NCBI GenBank assembly: GCA_040954595.2
Contig: CM082594.2
Coordinates: 3,596,001 to 3,660,000 of the forward strand
DNA: 64,000 bases
From: Balanoglossus misakiensis
Taxonomy: Eukaryota; Hemichordata
Direction: 5' to 3'
Both the position numbers and the translations under genes were made by a program. Below are positions 13,601 to 25,600 of the stretch, piece after piece; within the stretch, counting starts at the first letter, position 1, and each line of letters opens with the position of its first letter. The notes under the pieces are model-generated. The model saw only the letters and a list, made by a program, of their open reading frames with translations, did not search any database and was not told the origin of the DNA.

Positions 13601-16600
13601 TTGAAACAACTGTCCTTACAACAGAAGGGGCGACAACTGTCCTGACAACAGAAGGGGCGACAACTGTCCTGACAACAGAAGGGGCAACAACACAGCCTCT
13701 TGCAACAACTGTCCTGACAACAGAAGGGGCGACAACACAGCCTCTTGAAACAACTGTCCTGACAACAGAAGGGGCGACAACACAGCCTCTTGAAACAACT
13801 GTCCTTACAACAGAAGGGGCGACAACTGTCCTGACAACAGAAGGGGCGACAACTGTCCTGACAACAGAAGGGGCAACAACACAGCCTCTTGCAACAACTG
13901 TCCTGACAACAGAAGGGGCGACAACACAGCCTCTTGAAACAACTGTCCTGACAACAGAAGGGGCAACAACGCAGCCTCTTGAAACAACTGTCCTTACAAC
14001 AGAAGGGGCGACAACTGTCCTGACAACAGAAGGGGCGACAACTGTCCTGACAACAGAAGGGGCAACAACACAGCCTCTTGCAACAACTGTCCTGACAACA
14101 GAAGGGGCGACAACACAGCCTCTTGAAACAACTGTCCTGACAACAGAAGGGGCGACAACACAGCCTCTTGAAACAACTGTCCTTACAACAGAAGGGGCGA
14201 CAACTGTCCTGACAACAGAAGGGGCGACAACTGTCCTGACAACAGAAGGGGCAACAACACAGCCTCTTGCAACAACTGTCCTGACAACAGAAGGGGCGAC
14301 AACACAGCCTCTTGAAACAACTGTCCTGACAACAGAAGGGGCGACAACACAGCCTCTTGAAACAACTGTCCTGACAACAGAAGGGGCGACAACACAGCCT
14401 CTTGAAACAACTGTCCTGACAACAGAAGGGGCGACAACACAGCCTCTTGAAACAACTGTCCTTACAACAGAAGGGGCGACAACTGTCCTGACAACAGAAG
14501 GGGCGACAACTGTCCTGACAACAGAAGGGGCAACAACACAGCCTCTTGCAACAACTGTCCTGACAACAGAAGGGGCGACAACACAGCCTCTTGAAACAAC
14601 TGTCCTGACAACAGAAGGGGCGACAACACAGCCTCTTGAAACAACTGTCCTGACAACAGAAGGGGCGACAACACAGCCTCTTGAAACAACTGTCCTGACA
14701 ACGGAAGGGGCGACAACACAGCCTCTTGAAACAACTGTCCTGACAACAGAAGGGGCGACAACACAGCCTCTTGAAACAACTGTCCTGACAACAGAAGGGG
14801 CAACAACACAGCCTCTTGAAACAACTGTCCTGACAACAGAAAGGGCGACAACACAGCCTCTTGAAACAACTGTCCTGACAACAGAAGTGGCGACAACACA
14901 GCCTCTTGAAACAACTGTCCTGACAACAGAAGGGGCGACAACACAGCCTCTTGAAACAACTGTCCTGACAACAGAAGGGGCGACAACACAGCCTCTTGAA
15001 ACAACTGTCCTGACAACAGAAGGGGCAACAACGCAGCCTCTTGAAACAACTGTCCTGACAACAGAAGGGGCGACAACACAGCCTCTTGAAACAACTGTCC
15101 TGACAACAGAAGGGGCAACAACGCAGCCTCTTGAAACAACTGTCCTGACAACAGAAGGGGCGACAACACAGCTTCTTGAAACAACTGTCCTGACAACAGA
15201 AGGGGCAACAACGCAGCCTCTTGAAACAACTGTCCTTACAACAGAAGGGGCGACAACTGTCCTGACAACAGAAGGGGCGACAACTGTCCTGACAACAGAA
15301 GGGGCAACAACACAGCCTCTTGCAACAACTGTCCTGACAACAGAAGGGGCGACAACACAGCCTCTTGAAACAACTGTCCTGACAACAGAAGGGGCAACAA
15401 CGCAGCCTCTTGAAACAACTGTCCTTACAACAGAAGGGGCGACAACTGTCCTGACAACAGAAGGGGCGAATACTGTCCTGACAACAGAAGGGGCAACAAC
15501 ACAGCCTCTTGAAACAACTGTCCTGACAACAGAAGGGGCGACAACTGTCCTGACAACAGAAGGGGCAACAACACAGCCTCTTGCAACAACTGTCCTGACA
15601 ACAGAAGGGGCGACAACAGAGCCTCTTGAAACAACTGTCCTGACAACAGAAGGGGCGACAACTGTCCTGACAACAGAAGTGGCGACAACGGAGCCTCTTG
15701 CAACAACTGTACTGACAACAGAAACAGATACGACACCAGAGCCTCTAACAACTGTCCTGACAACAGAAGGGGCGACAACTGTCCTGACAACAGAAGGGGC
15801 AACAACACAGCCTCTTGAAACAACTGTCCTGACAACAGAAGGGGCGACAACACAGCCTCTTGAAACAACTGTCCTGACAACAGAAGGGGATACGACACAG
15901 CCTCTTGCAACAACTGTCCTGACAACAGAAGGGGCAACAACACAGCCTCTTGAAACAACTGTCCTGACAACAGAAGGGGCGACAACTGTCCCGACAACAG
16001 AAGGGGCGACAACACAGCCTCTTCCAACAACTGTCCTGACAACAGAAGGGGCGACAACTGTCCTGACAACAGAAGGGGCAACAACACAGCCTCTTGAAAC
16101 AACTGTCCTGACAACAGAAGGGGCGACAACTGTCCTGACAACAGAAGGGGAAACAACACAGCCTCTTGAAACAACTGTCCTGACAACAGAAGGGGCGACA
16201 ACTGTCCTGACAACAGAAGGGGCAACAACACAGCCTCTTGAAACAACTGTCCTGACAACAGAAGGGGCGACAACTGTCCTGACAACAGAAGGGGCGACAA
16301 CACAGCCTCTTGCAACAACTGTCCTGACAACAGAAGGGGATACGACACAGCCTCTTGCAACAACTGTCCTGACAACAGAAGGGGCGACAACACAGCCTCT
16401 TGAAACAACTGTCCTGACAACAGAAGGGGCAACAACGCAGCCTCTTGAAACAACTGTCCTTACAACAGAAGGGGCGACAACTGTCCTGACAACAGAAGGG
16501 GCGACAACTGTCCTGACAACAGAAGGGGCAACAACACAGCCTCTTGAAACAACTGTCCTGACAACAGAAGGGGCGACAACTGTCCTGACAACAGAAGGGG

Positions 16601-19600
16601 CAACAACACAGCCTCTTGCAACAACTGTCCTGACAACAGAAGGGGCGACAACAGAGCCTCTTGAAACAACTGTCCTGACAACAGAAGGGGCGACAACTGT
16701 CCTGACAACAGAAGTGGCGACAACGGAGCCTCTTGCAACAACTGTACTGACAACAGAAACAGATACGACACCAGAGCCTCTAACAACTGTCCTGACAACA
16801 GAAGGGGCGACAACTGTCCTGACAACAGAAGGGGCAACAACACAGCCTCTTGAAACAACTGTCCTGACAACAGAAGGGGCGACAACACAGCCTCTTGAAA
16901 CAACTGTCCTGACAACAGAAGGGGATACGACACAGCCTCTTGCAACAACTGTCCTGACAACAGAAGGGGCAACAACACAGCCTCTTGAAACAACTGTCCT
17001 GACAACAGAAGGGGCGACAACTGTCCCGACAACAGAAGGGGCGACAACACAGCCTCTTCCAACAACTGTCCTGACAACAGAAGGGGCGACAACTGTCCTG
17101 ACAACAGAAGGGGCAACAACACAGCCTCTTGAAACAACTGTCCTGACAACAGAAGGGGCGACAACTGTCCTGACAACAGAAGGGGAAACAACACAGCCTC
17201 TTGAAACAACTGTCCTGACAACAGAAGGGGCGACAACTGTCCTGACAACAGAAGGGGCAACAACACAGCCTCTTGAAACAACTGTCCTGACAACAGAAGG
17301 GGCGACAACTGTCCTGACAACAGAAGGGGCGACAACACAGCCTCTTGCAACAACTGTCCTGACAACAGAAGGGGATACGACACAGCCTCTTGCAACAACT
17401 GTCCTGACAACAGAAGGGGCGACAACACAGCCTCTTGCAACAACTGTCCTGACAACAGGAGGGGCGACAACTGTCCTGACAACAGAAGGGGCAACAACAC
17501 AGCCTCTTGAAACAACTGTCCTGACAACAGAATGGGCGACAACTGTCCTGACAACAAAAGGGGCGACAACACAGCCTCTTGCAACAACTGTCCTGACAAC
17601 AGAAGGGGATACGACACAGCCTCTTGCAACAACTGTCCTGACAACAGAAGGGGCGACAACACAGCCTCTTGAAACAACTGTCCTGACAACAGAAGGGGCG
17701 ACAACTGTCCTGACAACAGAAGGGGCAACAACACAGCCTCTTGAAACAACTGTCCTGACAACAGAAGGGGCGACAACTGTCCTGACAACAGAAGGGGCGA
17801 CAACACAGCCTCTTGCAACAACTGTCCTGACAACAGAAGGGGATACGACACAGCCTCTTGCAACAACTGTCCTGACAACAGAAGGGGCGACAACTGTCCT
17901 GACAACAGAAGGGGCGACAACACAGCCTCTTGCAACAACTGTCCTGACAACAGAAGGGGCGACAACTGTCCTGACAACAGAAGGGGCAACAACACAGCCT
18001 CTTGAAACAACTGTCCTGACAACAGAAGGGGCGACAACTGTCCTGACAACAGAAGGGACAACAACACAGACTCTTGAAACAACTGTCCTGACAACAGAAG
18101 GGGATACGACACAGCCTCTTGCAACAACTGTCCTGACAACAGAAGGGGTGACAACACAGCCTCTTGAAACAACTGTCCTGACAACAGAAGGGGATATGCC
18201 ACAGCCTCTTGCAACAACTGTCCTGACAACAGAAGGGGCAACAACGCAGCCTCTTGAAACAACTGTCCTGACAACAGAAGGGGCAACGACACAGCCTCTT
18301 GCAACAACTGTCCTGACAACAGAAGGGGCTACGACACAGCCTCTTGCAACAACTGTCCTGACAAAAGAAGGGGCAACAACACAGCCTCTTGAAACAACTG
18401 TCCTGACAACAGAAGGGGCAACAACACAGCCACTTGCAACAACTGTACTTACAACAGAAATAGATACGACACCAGAGCCTCTAACAACTGTGCTGACAAC
18501 TGAAGCGGCGACAACACAACCTCTTCCAACAACTGTGCTGACAACAGAAATGGATACGACACCAGAGCCTCTAACAACTGTGCTGACAACAAAAGGAGCT
18601 ACAACACAAGCTCTTCCAACAACTGCGCTGACAACAGAAGGGGCAACAACACAGCCTCTTGAAACAACTGTCCTGACAACAGAAGGGGCGACAACACAGC
18701 CTCTTGAAACAACTGTCCTGACAACAGAAGGGGCAACAACGCAGCCTCTTGAAACAACTGTCCTGACAACAGAAGGGGCGACAACACAGCCTCTTGCAAC
18801 AACTGTCCTGACAACAGAAGGGGATACGACACAACCTCTTCCAACAACTGTCCTGACAACAGATGGGGATACGATATCTCAGCCTCCAACAACTTTACCT
18901 CCAACCATTGCAGAGACAACTAAAAAAACATCTACGCTTGTTACAACGTCCGAGCGAACGACTCAGCTACCAACCACAGTGAAGGCAACAACTAAATTAA
19001 CTACTCAGCCTCGAACATCTATTTTGACAACAACAGGGGCTACAACACCACAGGCTCCAACCACTGTAACTGAAACAACTGCAGAGACGACTGAGCAACA
19101 TTCTACTCTTGCCACAACCGCAGAACAAACAACTCAGCTGCCTACCACATTGAAGGCAACAACTGAAGCAACATCACAGCCCCCAACTACTTTAGCTCCA
19201 ACCACTACAGAGACAACACAACAACCGTCAACGCTTGTCACAACTACAGAGAAAACAACCCCACCGTCTTCCACAGTGAAAGCAACAACCGAATCGACAA
19301 CTAAGCACCGGACAACCTTCATAAGTACAGCACCGGTTACAACACAGTCTATAACTACTGTAGCTCCAACAACTGCTCAGTCAACTCGGCACCATTCTAC
19401 AACACCACCAATAAAGACATTACCCACAGAAACAAGTACAGCTGTTATTACGACAATAAAACCCAGTACTACAACACCAGGTGGATGCCACCCAATAGTT
19501 ACAGGGTTCGGTATGTACTTACATATTGCAACAATAAGATTTAATTTGTAGTGCACAATACTTGAAAGTGTATGCATAAGAGTAACACAAATGTTCCATT

Positions 19601-22600
19601 ATTTATGCAAAAAATGTAAGATATTTACAGTAAAGACCTTCTTTGACTATCCCTGTTATATTTCTTTAATAGATGCCTGCATCAGTGATCCATGTGAAAA
19701 TGGTGGTACCTGTGAGAATACAGGCGTCTCTTACCGTTGCATCTGTCCTACAGGCTGGGTCGGAAGAAATTGTCAACTTGGTAAGAGGAGTGAATTGTAT
19801 ATTTTCTTTCAATCTGATAGACTTTTAAGTTTATTGTTTGTCTTGAAATTACAATGATGAAAGTTTGTTATTAACCTCGTCAACATGATACCATTTCCGT
19901 GTGTGCCTCACTCTTAAATAACTATCCATACAAATATTTTTGTCAATATTTTACTTTGTTTCCAACTCAACGAATTCATTATTCGATCGTATACAGCATT
20001 AATAAAATTGGACCTCTGACACAATGGTTCCCGCTCCCCTATGTCTAAGCCTGTTTTGCCGTTCTTCATTTCAGAACGAAATTGGTGTCTAAATTTACCT
20101 TGTCAAAATGGAGGCTCGTGTAGGAGTGAGATAGATGGCTACAAATGTGACTGTCTTCCTGGATACAGCGGTGAAAGCTGTTCAAAAAGTATGTAAAGTT
20201 TATGATTTATGATGATTGAGTTAATTCTCTGTACCCTTCTGATCGACATGCAATCATTCAATCCAACTCAAAGCTTGTACCTGTGAACGGTAATCATTAT
20301 GATAGTGTCACTTATGTTTTCCAGCAGTGCATAAAAGACATAAATTTAACTATTATGCGATACTGCGTTGTTGTTGATTTTCATTGTATAATTCCTGCTT
20401 CCAACAAGGAGTAAATCTGTCTATCGACGATGATTTTTTTTTCTGTCGCTATTACACCACTTAATCAACCACCCTTATCGTGGGCGTACTTTCCACATTT
20501 AGATACATATCACTGTAGGTCAAATCATTGCTATTGCCTTGTATTGCAGGATCTGCTCGCCCAGACTGTACCCGAAGTTGCCTGTTTGGCTCCTGTGAAA
20601 TCACAGACGGCAAAACGCAGAAGTGTCGCTGTTATAGTGGGTTTGCTAAACTGACACTGGAAAATATAGATGTGGATATATGTAACGGTAAGGCAGGCTT
20701 ATTTTGACTTCATATATATATGTAACTGTAACTTGAAAAAAATGATTCCACGGTTTTTTCCTACAACATTGTTTCGTGGCCTCTCGACTCACTCGTCAGG
20801 ATACTTTCTCACATGGTTTCTACCATTACACTCTTTGTTACTTTTTATATTAAACAAAATGAAACACATAAAATGGCGTGTTTTAAATTGTGCCAGAGCA
20901 AGTACATTGTATATAAAGCCATTTAGGCTGCATTCACAAACACCTCTGGAGGGGGGGGGGCAGGAGAATTGAGGGGGGGGGATTTGAAAAAATTGAGGGT
21001 ATGTGAGGGGGGGGGATTTGAAATAATTTAGGGACTGAAAGGGGGGGACTTGAAAACTTTAACGACTAAATATTTATTTTGAGTCCACAAAAATGCAGTT
21101 TCGCGCCCTTTATTTTACAAAATTTTCTAATGTGGGAGGGGGACACCCCCTCCCACACCCACCCCCTCCATTCATCAACACCTTTCAATCATTGAATGGT
21201 TTATCTAGTGTCCCAGGTCAGGGGACTTGCCCCACCCCATGATAACTTTGAGCGCCGACGGTTAAATTTGTCCTCCCCAACATACCTGTAGTTGAGTTAA
21301 TTTGCTTTTGCCGGGTTCATTAAAATGCAGCTTTGAGCTCTGTATTTTAGAAAATTTTCTTACGTGGGAGGGGGACACCCCCTTCAATTCTTGGTTTACA
21401 AAGTCTCCAAGACAGAATACAAATATATGTACTTAAAAAATAAAAACAATGTTCAGTTTTAATACCCACTGATGAGGGGAAACATCAGTTTCAAATTCTT
21501 TTCATGGGAGCGCTGTTTTTCTTTTTACAAGATAGATAGGTGATGTGTTTTGCTCTGTGAAAGACAATGGGGGGCGGGATTTCAAAATTTTGGCAGTTCG
21601 GAAGGGGGGGATTTGAAAATATTGGCAGTTCGGAAGGGGGGCATGTGAAAATTAGCGGTAAAAAAAATTGAATTCTCCCGCCCCCCCCCTCCAGAGGTGT
21701 TTGTGAATGCAGCCTTAGACAGCTGCAAATTTTAAAATAAAGTTCGCCCAAAGAAAAAGTTAATGTTATTTCGTTTTGTCTTTTTTTCTCTGCAGATATA
21801 AATGAATGCGGACTGGGATTACATAATTGTTCACACATTTGTGTTAATCTGCCTGGGTTTCATCTTTGTTTCTGTGATGCGGGCTATTATCGTGAGGATG
21901 ACGGAGTGACGTGTACCGGTAGGTGGATCTCTGCCACTACAAAGGGAATTGCAGGATGAGTTTTGTCAATAAGATTGGCCCTCTCTCGTATTCTGCCACC
22001 GCAGCCACGAAGAGGGTCCGATGTGTGTCATTCTTTCATTTGATATTATTTGTTAACGTTCTGATTAGTGAATGTTAGTTTCTTGCTTTGGAAGTTATTT
22101 AGTATTTACAACACAATGACATACTGACATCGGGAATGTGAAACAAAACATAAAACTACCCTATCATTGAATGTCTCATTTTGGGAAAGGGGTATAATTT
22201 GAACGTATTTTTAGCTTTGCCATGCGTCTTTGCCTTTATTACAGAGGTCAACGAATGCGAATCAAATCCCTGTCTGAACGGAGAATGTGTGGATTTGGTG
22301 AATTCATACAGGTGCGACTGCTGTCCGGGATATACCGGTGATATATGTGAGACAAGTAAGTCAAGGCATCAGCACTGCAATAATTATTCATCTGGGTTTG
22401 CTGCCACTGACCTATTTTAATAGCTTTTTAGGTGAAGACGAATGAAAACGTGCACTTCGTGCCCTGGGAGTGACGCTAATAACGGGTATTACTTATCTTG
22501 GAACCAACAACCCACACAATTATTTACAATGTATGATAACATGTATCCCATACTTTCCTAACTAATCGATGTAAGACAAATTTAGGGAAATAACTCCAAA

Positions 22601-25600
22601 AACAGCATGTGACATTGCATATAGGCGTTTGATATGATTTTGCATCACTGTGGCTATAAAACATAGATTGGGCAATACACCCCTTTCATATAAGCGTTTA
22701 ATAAGTTTAACGCCCTCACGAATTTAAACTCAAAGCGAGGCCAGAGGGGAAAATTGACCAATCACATCAAAGTTGTTTCCCCATTGGTCTCACTTTGAGT
22801 TCAAATTCATGATGGTTGCGTGGGGGTGATAGACTTATGAAAGGGATGTATTGGGACAATTACTCTGTCTGTACAATACATTTATAATTAAGCTCTTTCA
22901 TGTCTTTGGTTTCAGACATTAATGAATGCGAGTCCGACCCATGTGTATACGGCGATTGCGAAGATCTTGTGAATGCATACTCATGCGACTGCTGGTCGGG
23001 ATTTGAAGGAACTAACTGTGATATAGGTATGGTTCTTAAAACATTAGTTTTTTCATCTTTATAGAAAGATATAGGCAAAATACTTGTATATGTGCGTGAA
23101 ACATCTCATATGCACTGATATAAATCAAACTGTAGGACTATTATCTGTCATATCTGTCACTATTTTTTACGCATTTAATAAACATGGCGTTTAAATTGAC
23201 GAATTTTAAAACAATGTAAATGAGCCGCTCAAAATTTCTTTAAAATTAATGATCATCAGAAACTGATGAATGCGAGGATATGCCCTGCAAGAATGGCGCC
23301 ACCTGTGTTGATCTCAGAGCAAGTTACAGGTGTAGATGCGGCCCTGGCTGGACTGGTTTCAACTGCACCGAAGGTAAGATTTAAATACATCGCTTTAACT
23401 ATCCTATAGGAAGTTAAACATAAACAATAAATATCAGTTGATTAATATGTCACTTGTTATCACACTTGTATGGGCATTGGGGCAAGTTTTCCAATGTGCA
23501 GGTTAGTTTATTTTAAAGGTGCGATAATGTTTGAAGACTTTATTAAAGTCCACAAATTAAAAGAAGAAACCAGGGCTGCTGGGAGAATACAGTGCAGAAT
23601 ACGGCCCAAGAATACAGTGATTATCATTTTAACATGTTTCATTTCGGCTACACAATCTAAAATGTCGCTATGTGAAGTTCTCAGCATTTAATACTGACAA
23701 ATTATCTCTTTTTAGATATAAATGAATGTGCTTCGGATCCATGTACCCACGGTCAGTGTAACGATTTTGTAGCCATGTACACTTGTACCTGTGATGAAGG
23801 CTGGACTGGAACAAATTGTGGTGAAGGTCTGTATACTCGAACATGAATTGTGTTGCCATTCGCTGTTAACCTTGAAAGAGGTTGGAAGAACGCCAATGCA
23901 AATCTAATGTGAAAGTGTCCAACTATGGCTGCATATATGATGTTAAAGATACACTGCTTTGTATACAATGTGACAGAAATTATCAAAAGATTCGATCGAC
24001 GAGGCGCAGTTTCAAAGATAATGTATCTTTTTCCAACAAAATGCCATCACTTCTACAGGTCAATTAGATCTGACAATTTCATTTTGATATACTTTTAGCT
24101 TGACGCTCTGTTGTAATTCCAAACCACCTCAGAATTAACAGAAAAGCGCATCCGTAGACCTTGTATGAATTAGTAATATTTATCCTTTACTCCTATTCCT
24201 TGAAGATGTTGACGAATGTGAAAATGGAAACCACACGTGTAGTAATGATTGTGTCAACGTAGACCGCACACAAGATTCACGGGGTTACTACTGTCTGTGT
24301 CAGAGGGGTTATCACCTTGACAACGACGATGAAACATGTATTGGTAAGCTTCCTCTAAGACAGTTCAAAAACTATTCCTACAAATATCCACTCTCATAGT
24401 TAATAACCATGCGCCTTTGACCACACCTGCAAAACTGCCACGCCTCAATGTAGGTTCATAGATTCATAGTTGTTGTAGAAAAAACGCGCAAACTGTATAT
24501 TGTGTAATAGACATGTTCATTTGTCGTGACATTACTGATGATGATGGGATCCAGGGATAGCATCCGAGTAAAGTTTTCCTCCCTGCAATCTTTCCAAATG
24601 ATACTTGCACCAACATTTTAATGTCACTACCAATAGTGAATTTCTCCAGCAACCTGAGAACTTTCAATTTATGTTCTTGTTTTCGTCTAGACATTAATGA
24701 ATGCATCGCAAATTTGCATAACTGTCATGTGTATGCACTATGCCACAACTATGATGGAGGTTTCTATTGTACTTGTCGTGAAGGCTACAGAGGCGATGGT
24801 GTCGATTGTAAAGGTTTGTTGTTATTGTTGTTTTGTGACCAGCTACTTTTATACACATTTCTAACCGTATACGAATGTCTATTAGATATAACTCGCCAAT
24901 AATTAACCATACACATGCAATACTTACAAGTGTTTAATCAAGCAAGAGTTAAGCTTGGATGTGACATATGATTCAAATCGGAATAGCTTGGTCAACATGT
25001 TTTCCTGTGTTACGACGTAAATGTTTCTCGGTTAAAATTCTAGTGTTTTTATACATCTGTAAAACAATTGATATTCAGGTCACGTGAAATTGCTGAAAAT
25101 TCTTTTCGACTAAGCTTCGTTGCTTCAAAGTGTGTTCCGAAAATCGAACTACAATCCCTGTCATGCATCTGTCACCAATCCTGACTCACTTTTTATCTAA
25201 CGCTTTCAGAGATAATAATGCTTCCTTACGGGGAAGCCGAAGGGGACCTCAGACTACGTGAAAGATACGACAGGGACGCTTCCCCAAGACCTTCATTTGA
25301 CCTTGTCAGTGAGACGATTACATATCTGACAGGATTCCCATTCTGGAAAAACTTCTACAGCAACATATACGTACGTAAAACCACATCAAACTGCCTTAAC
25401 AAACAAACAAACAAACAAACAAACAAACAAATAGAATCTTTATAAGAACCATTCGCAAAAGATTCTTTTCGACTTGTGAATGTTTTAACTGACATTTGCA
25501 TGAACGTTCAGCAATTCTCCCTACCTTAAATAGGTTTTGAGCTACCTAAGTGAGTGATGAAAATCTTATATGGTCGACACAATTTCAAGATGGCCGATCT

